Shown here: in pieces, positions 10,201 through 18,819 of the stretch | Numbering within the stretch: position 1 is the first letter of the stretch | Layout: each line of letters starts with the position of its first letter | The notes under the pieces: generated by a model | Seen by the model: only the letters and a program-made list of their open reading frames with translations | Databases searched by the model: none | What the model was told of the DNA's origin: nothing | Made by a program: the position numbers and the translations under genes | Source of the DNA: UBA6623 sp965248235 | GTDB lineage: Bacteria > Acidobacteriota > Terriglobia > Bryobacterales > UBA6623 | DNA: 64,000 bases | Assembly (NCBI GenBank): GCA_965248235.1 | Contig: CBDFIU010000003.1 | Span: 620,001 to 684,000, forward strand | Reading direction: 5' to 3'

Positions 10201-10577
10201 GGATCGACGCGGATGAGCAGCACTACGGCGATTTGCCCGAACTAGTGCGAAATTGTTTGGCGGTGACGGGGGCCTGTCTTCTCGTCGACCGAAAGCGGTT
10301 TTGGGAAGTAGGGGGATTCGACGAGGAGAATCTCCCGATCGCTTTCCAGGATGTCGATCTCTGCCTGAAGCTCCACGACGCCGGGTACCGCAATATCTAT
10401 ACGCCCCACGCCGAGCTCTACCATCACGAGGCGTCAAGCAAGAGCGACGCCCAATACACGCCGAGTGACCCGGAAGTTGCCTATATACGTTCGCGGTGGG
10501 GGAAATACATCGAGGATGACCCCTACTACAACCCGCACCTTACCCGAGAGGGCGAGGATTTTTCGCTGCGGCTGTAG
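7279..10577 (+). pseudogene. Methyltransferase-coiled coil-double GT2 fusion protein, one frameshift
   Basis: The start ATG at 7279 overlaps the stop of the preceding glycosyltransferase gene. The reconstructed protein has about 1,100 residues. Residues 20-215 look like a class I SAM methyltransferase (RVLLLGSTGEAWA, YDAIIAVGFVE, LTPEGHLIVCC). A charged coiled coil covers about 235-375, then a Pro-rich linker. A first GT2 domain follows (ISVVTPVFRTDPADLESC, LVDDGSND, DHDDE) and a second (VSILVPTGGRVDRLEEAV, VIDNSSD, FLNDDV, GGFDEE, FQDVDLCLKL). The frame breaks near 9395 inside the first GT2 domain; restoring one base gives LFKPDWSPDLIHGMNYACH, which joins the halves. Family knowledge places such multidomain proteins in O-antigen or rhamnan-type glycan assembly, but linkage specificity cannot be read here. 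Confidence 0.75.
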
Positions 10578-10607
10578 CGCGGTTCCGTCCCGTATCGAGA
10601 ACTACCT

Positions 10608-11957
10608 ATGAGTCTTGCCCAAGCACTCGCGCGAAGGGAAGCCACGAGTTGTCCGATCGGTGTCGGTGTCATCGGAGCGGGCAAATTTGCTTCGATGTTT
10701 TTGGCCCAGGCTCGGCGGACCGCGGGTCTGGCCGTCACCGGAGTCTGCGATCTCGACTTCGCCCGAGCCCAACGCACCCTGGCCCGCGCCGGGTATACGC
10801 CCGAACAACTCCGCGCCGATTCCGCAGCCGACGCCGCCGAGAACGGATCGGTGTGGTTGAGCGAAGACGCGGCCGCATTGATCTCGTCCGAGGGCATCGA
10901 TGTGGTCATCGACGCCACCGGCGACCCCGCCGCCGGCATCCGCCACGCCCTGGCGTGTTGCGAGGCCCGACGCCACATCGTCATGGTCAACGTCGAAGCC
11001 GACGTTCTCGCCGGACCGCTGTTGGCCGAGCGCGCCCGCCAGGCCGGCATCGTCTACTCGATGGCTTATGGCGACCAACCGGCGCTGATCGTCGAGCTAA
11101 TCGATTGGGCGCGCACCAGCGGCTTCGACATCGTGTGCGCCGGCAAAGGGACGAAGTACCTGCCCGCCTATCACGTCTCCACCCCAAAGACCGTCTGGGG
11201 ACATTACGGTATCAGCGCCGAGGAGGCCGCCCGCGCCGGCATGAACCCGAAGATGTTCAACTCCTTTCTCGACGGCACGAAATCGGCGATCGAGATGGCG
11301 GCGGTTTCGAATGCCTCCGGGCTCGCGCCGCCCGTCGATGGATTGCGGTTTCCACCTTGCGGCGGCGATCGTCTGGCGGAAGTGCTCAAGCCCGTGACCG
11401 ACGGCGGCGTGATTGCCGAAAAGGGAACGGTGGAAGTGGTCTCTTCGCTCAATCGGGACGGTTCCGATGTCAAGAATGACTTGCGCTGGGGAGTCTACGT
11501 CACCTTTGAGGCGGGCTCGGACTACGTGGCGAGTTGCTTTCGCGAATACGGTTTAGCAACGGACAAGAGCGGGCGTTACACCGCGCTCTATCGCCCCTAT
11601 CACTTGATCGGCCTTGAGTTGGGTGTCAGTGTGGCCTCGGCCGCGCTGCGGGGCGAGCCCACGGGAGCGGCGCGGGATTGGCGAGCCGATGTGGTCGCCG
11701 TCGCCAAGCGCGACCTGCCAGAGGGGGAGGTTCTCGACGGCGAAGGAGGATCTTGTGTCTGGGGAAAGCTGACGACGGCGGCCGCGTCGTTTGAGCAACA
11801 GGTCTTGCCGATCGGTTTGGCGAACCATGTGGCCGTTCGGCGCGCGGTGAAGGCGGGTGAGTTGGTGAGACGGGCTGATGTCGCCTTGGACGAGAATGCA
11901 AATGAAGTGCGCGTTCGGCGGGAGATGGAGCAGACTTTCGCGGAGTCGCTTGGGTAG
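10608..11957 (+). CDS. Homoserine-dehydrogenase-like NAD(P)-dependent oxidoreductase with C-terminal SAF domain
   Basis: A 449-residue protein of the group often labelled predicted homoserine dehydrogenase with SAF domain. The N-terminal Rossmann fold carries IGVGVIGAGKFASMF (17-31), then DVVIDATGDPAAGIRHAL. The middle part has MAYGDQPALIVELIDWA and the C-terminus has the SAF-like block (KRDLPEGEVLDGEGG and VKAGELVRRADVAL). Members are thought to oxidise or reduce small hydroxy or keto acids; the substrate is not established, and this is not the canonical threonine-pathway enzyme. It begins 30 bp after the glycosyltransferase fusion on the same strand, so the two may be co-transcribed, although no functional link is evident. 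Confidence 0.8.
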   Translation: MSLAQALARREATSCPIGVGVIGAGKFASMFLAQARRTAGLAVTGVCDLDFARAQRTLARAGYTPEQLRADSAADAAENGSVWLSEDAAALISSEGIDVVIDATGDPAAGIRHALACCEARRHIVMVNVEADVLAGPLLAERARQAGIVYSMAYGDQPALIVELIDWARTSGFDIVCAGKGTKYLPAYHVSTPKTVWGHYGISAEEAARAGMNPKMFNSFLDGTKSAIEMAAVSNASGLAPPVDGLRFPPCGGDRLAEVLKPVTDGGVIAEKGTVEVVSSLNRDGSDVKNDLRWGVYVTFEAGSDYVASCFREYGLATDKSGRYTALYRPYHLIGLELGVSVASAALRGEPTGAARDWRADVVAVAKRDLPEGEVLDGEGGSCVWGKLTTAAASFEQQVLPIGLANHVAVRRAVKAGELVRRADVALDENANEVRVRREMEQTFAESLG

Positions 11958-12103
11958 AGGGGCGGTTGAAATCATTCGTGGCGGGCCCTCCCCGAGGCCG
12001 CCAAAGCAAGTGCGTAAGCAATCGGCGCAAACGCACATCAAGGAGCACGCGAATTCTCCCCGGCCCGGCTTTCGACCGGGCGCGGGGATCATCCGGGCGG
12101 GAG

Positions 12104-12643
12104 TTAGGTTTTGCTTGGGATTTCGACTCGCAGATTGTTCGTTACCATGAACACGCCGCTGACGCCGTTGGCTTCGATGAACGCTACATTCTTTTCGGCT
12201 TCGCGGTTCACGACGCCTTCGAGAGTTACGCGTCCGTTCTTAACGATGATATGGATGCCGGGGACTGCTCGCAGTGCATAGCGGTCCAGGACAGGGTTCG
12301 TGTAGAGCGCTCGGGCGACGCGCAGCCGCAGGCGGTCGTCATGGCCGGAGACCGGCAAGACTTCGATGCGGTTTTCCACCTCGGTAATCGCTTCCAACCG
12401 AGCCACGCGGCGTTCAGCGGAAGTTTTGATGGTGGGCCGAACCGTTTGTCCCGACAGGATGACGCGATCGCCGTCGACTTGGAATTGCAGGTTGTCGAAC
12501 ACGCTGTAATACGGCATCGTGACCAGTTCGTGGCGAACCTGTCTTTCGATGGGAGTCAGGGTTTCGATCGATTGCGTGGCGGCGGGCAAGGCGGCCAACC
12601 CCAGCGCGATGGTTAGAGCGATGTTGCGAAATGGTTTTCTCAT
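12104..12643 (-). CDS. Exported BON-domain protein
   Basis: The ATG at 12643 follows AGAGGAG closely, so it is preferred over an in-frame upstream ATG at 12763. The 179-residue product has a signal peptide (MRKPFRNIALTIALGLAALP, cleavage near ATQS). Two BON-like units follow, about residues 30-95 (VDGDRVILSGQTV, VARLEAITEVENRIEVLPV) and 100-175 (VKNGRVTLEGVVN, ANGVSGVFMVTNNL). BON proteins bind membranes and often stabilise the envelope under osmotic or other stress; the partner here is unknown. The gene is convergent with the SAF-domain oxidoreductase and divergent from the Gfo/Idh gene. Confidence 0.85.
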   Translation of the reverse strand: MRKPFRNIALTIALGLAALPAATQSIETLTPIERQVRHELVTMPYYSVFDNLQFQVDGDRVILSGQTVRPTIKTSAERRVARLEAITEVENRIEVLPVSGHDDRLRLRVARALYTNPVLDRYALRAVPGIHIIVKNGRVTLEGVVNREAEKNVAFIEANGVSGVFMVTNNLRVEIPSKT

Positions 12644-12850
12644 GACGTTCTCCTCTTTTTTGTAGAACCCGTTGCGTGAAACCGTTTCAGTTTGTGGCCA
12701 CAAGACCGAATCTCTTGTGCGCAACTGGGTGATTGGACGCCCGCTGTCGAGCTTGGGATTCACCGAATCGACGTATTGGGTGGGATCTTACGGTAAGGAG
12801 AAAATGGCGCGCGGCGTCGGTTCCCGGGCTGAAGCACGCGGCGGTTATCC

Positions 12851-12880
12851 CGCGCCCCCTTCAGGGGCTGTAGTACTCTA
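12851..12880. repeat. Family E-type palindrome upstream of Gfo/Idh gene
   Basis: GCCCCTTCAGGGGC is an almost perfect short palindrome, a sequence type that recurs around 18.7, 21.46, 57.7, 59.3 and 63.8 kb. It sits just before the ATG at 12888. Confidence 0.5.
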
Positions 12881-12887
12881 GGCTTCG

Positions 12888-13932
12888 ATGCGCTTCGGTC
12901 TTGTCGGTGCGGAAAAAATTGGACGGATACGGGCGGACGCGCTGGGAGGTTCCGGCGATTGCCGTCTGTCGGCGGTGGCCGACCGCGACTTGGCTCGCGC
13001 GCGCGAGGTCGCCGGCAGGCATGACGCGGCGGCATTGGGAGACTTCCGTGAATTGATCGCGCGGGAGGATCTCGACGCGGTCATTGTCGCGACGCCTCCC
13101 GACAGTCACGAAGAGATCACCTTGGCGGCGCTGGCGGCGGGCAAGCATGTGCTTTGCGAAAAGCCGTTGGCTCCGAGCGTCGAAGCCTGTCGCCGCATGG
13201 TCGACGCGTCAAGACACCGCGGTCTTGTGCTCGCTACGGGCTTTTGCCAACGCTACTTTCCGGCCGTTCAGTTCGTCAAGCAAACGGTGGAGTCGGGTGC
13301 GATCGGCGAGCTAACGCATGTTCGCGCCTATGCGGGGCATCTGGGTCTGTCGGAATTTCGCGAAGCCTGGATGTACGACAAGCAGAGTGTTGGCGGAGGG
13401 GCGTTGATGGACAACGGCATCCACATGATCGACCTCGTCTCGGACCTCTTGGGGGACGTCGCCGAAGTGTATGGAGCGGCATCGAACGCGGTGTGTAAAC
13501 TCGACGGCACGGAAGATCACGGCATTGCGCTGTTGCGAAACCATGAAGGCAAAACCGCAACGATCGAGGCTGGTTGGAACGAGTGGCGCGGGTACCGGTT
13601 TTCCATCGAAGCGTATGGAGATCGGGGAATGGTGAGAGCGTGGTACGCGCCGATGTTCTCGATGGCGGTCTATCTCGAAGAACCCGGCGTGGTGCGTCGC
13701 CGTAAGTATCACTTGTATCCGACGGTCTGGTTCCGGGAACGAATGGTATGGGTGGCAATCGACTGTGCGAGCGGCATTTGTCGAGGAGTTTCGAGACTTT
13801 GTGCGTCTGACGCGAGGCGAGGCTTCACGCGGCGCCGACGGTGCGGCGGGGCTGCGAGCCGTGGAGATCGCCCGGGCGGTTTATGAAAGCGAGGAGCGGC
13901 GGCAAGCCGTGAACGTTGGGTCGGCGGGTTAG
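12888..13932 (+). CDS. Gfo/Idh/MocA family oxidoreductase, frameshifted near the C-terminus
   Basis: An NAD(P)-dependent sugar or cyclitol oxidoreductase of the Gfo/Idh/MocA family. The N-terminus has MRFGLVGAEKIGRIRADALG, where the usual G-x-G-x-x-G is G-x-E-K-I-G. The family signature GKHVLCEKPLAPSVEAC is present near residue 90, and GGGALMDNGIHMIDL marks the C-terminal alpha/beta domain with the catalytic His. The first frame runs to a stop at 13886, but from about 13748 the natural protein continues in another frame (WQSTVRAAFVEEFRDFVRL, AVEIARAVYESEE) to a TAG at 13932. Restoring one base gives about 347 residues, the normal family length. The next gene's ATG follows after four bases, suggesting an operon. 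Confidence 0.8.
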
Positions 13933-13936
13933 ATCT

Positions 13937-15994
13937 ATGTGGGAATGGGCGCAAAAGCAGAGTCGGTGGGATAAGGGGCTGCTGGTCCTGCTGGCGTTCT
14001 ATTTGTTTCTGTGGCCGTTCGAGCTGGTGATCTCGGATGTTCGAGGGATTCGGGAGCTGCTGCAAGGGGTGATCTATATTCTGGGGTCGATCGCCATTGT
14101 GCGTTACAGCATCAAGGGCGTGCGGATTCTGATCGGGAAATTCCTTTGGCGTGTGCGCAGGCGGATGGCGGCGGTGTACGTGTTCGTCGGTCTGATCCCG
14201 CTAGCGCTGGCGGTGACCTTGGCGGGGCTGGGGACGGCGCTGCTCTTCGGGCCGCTGGCGGCTTACATCGTGACGTCGATGGTGGAACAGCGCGCGGCGG
14301 AACTGCACGCGGCGGCGGCGTCATTTGGTTGGGAGATTCGCGCGACCGAGCCTTCGCGGCGACGTCAAGTCGGACGCCGCTTTGTGCAAGATGCTCAAGA
14401 GCGGTTCCCGGGGATTATGTTGCGGGTGGAAACGGCGGAAGGGACTGTCGCGGGATTCCCGGACTGGCTGCTCGAGGAAAAGCCGCCGGCGGGAATCGAA
14501 CAATATGAGGGGGTTGTGCGGCGCGACCGTGACTTGTTTCTAGCCGCGCACGCGCAATACGCTCCGGACGCTTTGTCGGTGTTGCTGATGGTCCCGCTGA
14601 CGGGTGAGTACTTGGCGGCGCTGTTGCCGGCGCTCGGCGTGGTCGAACGGCTTGATTTCGGGGCGGCGCTTGAACCCTTGCGAGAAATCGAACGCGCCGC
14701 CGAACAAGACGATGGGCCGCCAAGCCAGGCGGAGAGCCGGCGCCGGGAAGACCTGCTTCGGCGCGCGCGGGAGCGATTACGGGGAAGCGATCCCGTGAGC
14801 GGAGTGGAGGAAATGTTGCCGCCGCAAGTCCACGGCCTCGATTTCCCGATTCGCTGGCCGGCGCAGGCGCGGGTGCTGCGTTGGTCGGATGGGGAATCGG
14901 AACTGGAAACCGTGTTCGCGTTGCGGTCGCGGTACTCGGCGGTGGCGGGGATCTTGTTTTCGAATCAATCGATTCAGATCGCGCGGGCAGTGCGAATCGT
15001 CGGGTACATTTTGCTGGGCTTGTTTGGCGGCGCCGTGGTGGTTTCCTTGATCGTGGCGATTTCGCTGACACGGACGTTGACGCGCACGGTTCATGATCTG
15101 TATCGAGCAACCGAGCGGGTGAATCGAAGCGATTTTTCACATCGAATTCATGTGCGGGGGGACGATCAACTCAGTGATTTGAGCCGTTCGTTCAATACGA
15201 TGACGGAATCGATCGAGCGGCTGATCGAGAAATCGCGCGAGCATGAGCGACTGCAATCGGAACTGGAGATTGCGCGGGAAGTGCAAGCGCGGATGTTCCC
15301 GAGAGAGGCGCCGAATCTATCGAGCTTGGAAGTGTTGGGAGTTTGTCGCCCGGCGCAGGTTGTTTCCGGGGATTTTTACGATTACATTCAGCTGTCGCCG
15401 TCGCGGATGGCGCTGGCGTTCGGGGATGTCTCGGGCAAGGGAATTTCGGCGGCTTTGGTGATGGCGACCTTGCACTCGATTGTGCGGACGCAGTTGTCCC
15501 TGCTGGCGCGCGGCAACGGAGAATTCGCGCTTTCGACGGCCGAGTTGGTGAGTCGCACGAATCGCCGGCTCCACACCGATACCTCCGACGACAAGTTCTC
15601 GACATTGTTCTTCGCCGGGTACGATGAACGAGAGAGCGTTCTTTCCTATTCAAACGCGGGCCACCTGCCGCCGCTGCTGATTCGCGGCGACGACGTTCAA
15701 CAACTCGAAGTGACCGGAATGGTGGCGGGCGTTTTCCCGGATTCAACCTACGAATCGCGTCAGGTGGAGTTTGAGCCGGGCGATACCTTGGTCGCTTTTA
15801 CCGATGGGTTGACCGAACCGGAGAACGCTTACGGAGAGGAGTTTGGCGAGCAACGCTTTCGCGAGGCCGTGTTGCGACACGCCGATCGTCCCAGCTCGGA
15901 GATGATCGCGGCGGTGATGCAGGAAGTGATTGACTGGACGGGGGAGTCGACGTTGCAGGACGACATGACGATGTTAGTGGCCAAACGACGATGA
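13937..15994 (+). CDS. Membrane-bound RsbU-type PP2C phosphatase with HAMP domain
   Basis: The 685-residue protein starts at ATG 13937, four bases after the preceding stop. Two to three hydrophobic segments lie near the N-terminus (about 14-100), then an extracytoplasmic region (about 105-340), another membrane helix (LGLFGGAVVVSLIVAI) and a HAMP linker (RTVHDLYRATERVN ... RIHVRGDDQLSDLSRSFN). The catalytic SpoIIE/PP2C domain begins at LEIAREVQARMFPRE and shows VSGDFYDYI, FGDVSGKGISAALVMA, SNAGHLPPLL and AFTDGLTEPENAYG with the metal-binding Asp residues. Such proteins turn an extracellular signal into dephosphorylation of an anti-sigma antagonist. No anti-sigma or STAS partner was recognised in the window. 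It overlaps the next gene by four bases (ATGA). Confidence 0.9.
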   Translation: MWEWAQKQSRWDKGLLVLLAFYLFLWPFELVISDVRGIRELLQGVIYILGSIAIVRYSIKGVRILIGKFLWRVRRRMAAVYVFVGLIPLALAVTLAGLGTALLFGPLAAYIVTSMVEQRAAELHAAAASFGWEIRATEPSRRRQVGRRFVQDAQERFPGIMLRVETAEGTVAGFPDWLLEEKPPAGIEQYEGVVRRDRDLFLAAHAQYAPDALSVLLMVPLTGEYLAALLPALGVVERLDFGAALEPLREIERAAEQDDGPPSQAESRRREDLLRRARERLRGSDPVSGVEEMLPPQVHGLDFPIRWPAQARVLRWSDGESELETVFALRSRYSAVAGILFSNQSIQIARAVRIVGYILLGLFGGAVVVSLIVAISLTRTLTRTVHDLYRATERVNRSDFSHRIHVRGDDQLSDLSRSFNTMTESIERLIEKSREHERLQSELEIAREVQARMFPREAPNLSSLEVLGVCRPAQVVSGDFYDYIQLSPSRMALAFGDVSGKGISAALVMATLHSIVRTQLSLLARGNGEFALSTAELVSRTNRRLHTDTSDDKFSTLFFAGYDERESVLSYSNAGHLPPLLIRGDDVQQLEVTGMVAGVFPDSTYESRQVEFEPGDTLVAFTDGLTEPENAYGEEFGEQRFREAVLRHADRPSSEMIAAVMQEVIDWTGESTLQDDMTMLVAKRR

Positions 15995-16995
15995 TTACCG
16001 CCCGCCGTTTGTTTCTTATTCTCGGGCTGCTGGGCGGCTCGCTGGCCTTCGGCACGCTGGGCTTCCATTGGGTCGAGGGCTGGAGTCTTTTCGACGCCTT
16101 CTACATGGCGTTGATCACGCTGTCGACGGTGGGCTACGCGGAGATTTATCCGCTGAGCGACGCCGGGCGGTTGTTCGCGTCCATACTCATTCTTGTCGGC
16201 GTGACGGTGACGCTGGTTTCCATCGCTCTGCTGGGCGACTTTATTATTAAATTGGAGTTGGCTGATTATTTTGGTCGCCGCCGGAACAAACGTATGTTGG
16301 GAAAACTGAAGCACCACTATATCGTTTGCGGACTGGGACGCGTCGGCCGCGGGGTGATCGGCGAACTGCAATACGCCAACGCGCCCATCATCGCGATCGA
16401 TCAAGATCCGGAACGCGCCCGCTGGGTGTCGGACCAGGGCATCCCCACCTTGGTCGGCGACTCGACCGAGGACGGCGTCCTGATCGAAGCTCAAATTAAG
16501 GACGCCAAGGGATTGGTGGCCGCCCTTTCAAGCGACGCCGATAATGTCTACGTAACGCTTTCGGCCCGCGGACTGAATGCCGATTTATTGATCGCCGCGC
16601 GCGCCACCGACGATTCGGCGGAGGACAAATTACGGCGGGCCGGCGCGACGACTGTTCTCACGCCCTATACGTATATCGGCCATCGGCTGGCACAGTCGAT
16701 GTTGCGGCCGCATGTGCTGGGTTTCTTGGACATCGCCACGGTGTTTCGCGAGTCCGATCTGGAATTGGAATTCGAACAGATTCGGGTTTCGGAATCGAGT
16801 CGAGTGGCGGGGAAGTCGCTCCAAGATTCGGACCTTCGCGAAGACTATGTCGTGATCGTGCTGGCTGTTATTAAGCCCGACGGCGATACGCAATTCAATC
16901 CCCTGGCAACAACCCGCATCGAAGCCCGTGACGTTCTCATCGTGATGGGGGAACGAGCAAAGCTACAACGCTTGGAAGCCGATCTGGAGGGCTAG
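15991..16995 (+). CDS. TrkA-N (RCK) domain potassium channel protein
   Basis: A 334-residue ion channel subunit. Two membrane helices (about 5-27 and 60-85) flank a pore loop with TLSTVGYAEIYPLS. An RCK/TrkA-N domain follows (HYIVCGLGRVGRGVIGEL, IIAIDQDPERA, LVGDSTEDGVL), then a TrkA-C domain near 255-334. The overall plan is that of MthK-like K+ channels gated by ligand binding to the RCK domain. The filter reads TVGYAE, with Ala where most K+ channels have Gly (TVGYGD/E), so selectivity may be altered. The ATGA overlap with the phosphatase gene implies coupled translation. NnrE/NnrD starts six bases after its stop. Confidence 0.88.
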   Translation: MITARRLFLILGLLGGSLAFGTLGFHWVEGWSLFDAFYMALITLSTVGYAEIYPLSDAGRLFASILILVGVTVTLVSIALLGDFIIKLELADYFGRRRNKRMLGKLKHHYIVCGLGRVGRGVIGELQYANAPIIAIDQDPERARWVSDQGIPTLVGDSTEDGVLIEAQIKDAKGLVAALSSDADNVYVTLSARGLNADLLIAARATDDSAEDKLRRAGATTVLTPYTYIGHRLAQSMLRPHVLGFLDIATVFRESDLELEFEQIRVSESSRVAGKSLQDSDLREDYVVIVLAVIKPDGDTQFNPLATTRIEARDVLIVMGERAKLQRLEADLEG

Positions 16996-17000
16996 GCGCC

Positions 17001-18590
17001 TTGCAAAAAATCCTGACCGCGGCGCGGATGCGAGAGATCGACCGCCGCACGATCGAGGAGCGCGGTATTCCGGGTCTGGTGTTGATGGAAAACGCCGGGG
17101 CCCGCGTCTACGAGTTGCTCGCGAACCAGTTCGCACCTCTCCGTGCCCGGCGCGTTGTGATCCTTTGCGGCAACGGCAACAATGGCGGCGATGGCCTTGT
17201 GATCGCCCGGCATATGGTCGTTCGGGGCGATGCGGCGGGGTTGCGGGTGGTGTTGGTCGGCGACCCGGATGCCCTGCGGGGCGACGCGGCGGCGAACTAC
17301 CGCATGTTGCGGGGTGTCGATTGCGAGCCGTTGGTCGTACGCGCTTCCGAGGATTGGCGGCGCGTGCGCGCTCGGCTGCTTCCCGCCGAGGTCGTTGTTG
17401 ACGCTTTGCTGGGTACGGGTTTGAGTGGGCCGGCCAAGGGGATTGTTCTCGAGATTATCCACGACGTCAATGCGAACTTCGGCCACGCCGAGGTAGTGGC
17501 GGTTGATATGCCTTCCGGGCTGCCCTCTGATTCGGGTGAACCGACGGGCGAGGCGATGCGGGCCGCGCGGACGATCACTTTCACCGCGCCGAAGGTCAGC
17601 CAGATCTTTCCGCCCAATTGCGAACAGGTTGGCGAGTTGACGGTCGCGCCGATCGGTACCGCGCAATCCGTGCTCGACGCCGACCCGGAGCTGAACTTGG
17701 CCCTTGTCGAGGGGGCGGATTTTGGGGACTTATTCGCGCTCCGTGACCGCTCGGCGCACAAAGGCGACTACGGGCATGTATTCGTGATCGGCGGGTCCCC
17801 GGCGACGCCCGGGGCGGTGTTGATGGCCGCGATGTCGGCTACGGCCGCGCTGCGCTCGGGTGCCGGGTTGGTCACGGCGGCGACGTCGGCGGGCGCGGCA
17901 CAAACGCTGGTGGCGCATACGCCGGAGCTGATGACACTGAGCCTGCCGGAAAACGCGGACGGTTCTTTTGATGCCGAGGCGTTCGATATGGGAGCCCTCG
18001 AACGCGCCACGGTCCTGGCTTTGGGGCCGGGCCTCGGGACCGCGCTGGCAAGTCAAGAGTTGGCGCGCAAGATCGTTCGCGAGGCTAGGCAGCCTTTGGT
18101 GGTGGACGCCGATGGCTTAAACGCCCTCGCCGAGGTGGATGACTGGGGGGCCGCCAGCCGCTTGTTGGTGCTAACGCCGCATCCGGGAGAGATGTCGCGG
18201 TTGACGGGTTTGTCGACAGCCGAGGTGCAGAGCCGACGCGTGGAGGTCGCGCGTGAATTCGCGGAGCGCCGAGGGGCCTATGTGGTGCTCAAGGGCCGGC
18301 GGACGCTGATCGCCACGCCGGGTGGGCTGGTGCTGGTCAACCCAACCGGGACCCCGGCCATGGCCACGGCGGGTTCGGGAGATATTCTGACGGGGATCAT
18401 GGCGGGGCTGTTGGCGCAGTCCCCCGCCCTGTCGCCGGAAATCGTGATTGCCGCCGCGGTCTATTTGCACGGGCTCGCCGGGGAGCGGGCCGCGGTGGAA
18501 ATGACGGAACCGGGGATGCTGGCGACGGATATCGCGAGGTTTCTGCCGGATGCGATTAAGAAGCTGTCGGGGGGGCATGGTGACGGCTGA
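17001..18590 (+). CDS. nnr: Bifunctional NAD(P)H-hydrate epimerase/ADP-dependent dehydratase
   Basis: A metabolite-repair enzyme that restores hydrated NAD(P)H. The 529-residue fusion starts with TTG at 17001 (protein MQKILTAARMREIDRRT). The epimerase half (YjeF N-terminal, about 1-215) has GNGNNGGDGLV and VDMPSGLPSDSGEPTG. The ribokinase-like dehydratase half (about 235-525) has HKGDYGHVFVIGGS, ALGPGLGTA, VDADGLNAL, LTPHPGEMSRL and GTPAMATAGSGDILTG, where the Asp of GSGD is catalytic. It is the last gene of the + strand run starting at 12888. The rest of the run deals with signalling and ion transport, so the link may only be transcriptional. Confidence 0.93.
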   Translation: MQKILTAARMREIDRRTIEERGIPGLVLMENAGARVYELLANQFAPLRARRVVILCGNGNNGGDGLVIARHMVVRGDAAGLRVVLVGDPDALRGDAAANYRMLRGVDCEPLVVRASEDWRRVRARLLPAEVVVDALLGTGLSGPAKGIVLEIIHDVNANFGHAEVVAVDMPSGLPSDSGEPTGEAMRAARTITFTAPKVSQIFPPNCEQVGELTVAPIGTAQSVLDADPELNLALVEGADFGDLFALRDRSAHKGDYGHVFVIGGSPATPGAVLMAAMSATAALRSGAGLVTAATSAGAAQTLVAHTPELMTLSLPENADGSFDAEAFDMGALERATVLALGPGLGTALASQELARKIVREARQPLVVDADGLNALAEVDDWGAASRLLVLTPHPGEMSRLTGLSTAEVQSRRVEVAREFAERRGAYVVLKGRRTLIATPGGLVLVNPTGTPAMATAGSGDILTGIMAGLLAQSPALSPEIVIAAAVYLHGLAGERAAVEMTEPGMLATDIARFLPDAIKKLSGGHGDG

Positions 18591-18696
18591 TGAATCAGGC
18601 GCCAACCGATGTCTCACCTCGGCTCCTCCTCCAGCGGTGTAATGGCCGACTGATCGGCCCGGGCTTGAGGCGTTTTCATGAATCCGAGGCATTCAT

Positions 18697-18728
18697 CCCG
18701 CCGCCCCTTCAGGGCTTCTCGGGGTAGG
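18697..18728. repeat. Family E palindrome flanking the IS481 left end
   Basis: GCCCCTTCAGGGCTTCTCGG lies directly left of the IS481-type element. An inverted counterpart, GAGCCCTGAAGGGGCGACAG, lies directly right of it at 21459. The pair may be one repeat split by, or a preferred neighbourhood for, the insertion. Confidence 0.5.
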
Positions 18729-18819
18729 GGGGGGCCACCCCGGGACATGGTGAACAGAACGTACCGGGCACATGGTGAACAGATTCCCAGGGGGGAACAT
18801 AGAGTGGTAAGAATGTTTC

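Noticed and set aside
10608..11957. Canonical threonine-pathway homoserine dehydrogenase forming a pathway with thrB
   Set aside because: The C-terminal SAF domain and motifs fit a different subfamily, and the genes are 34 kb apart.
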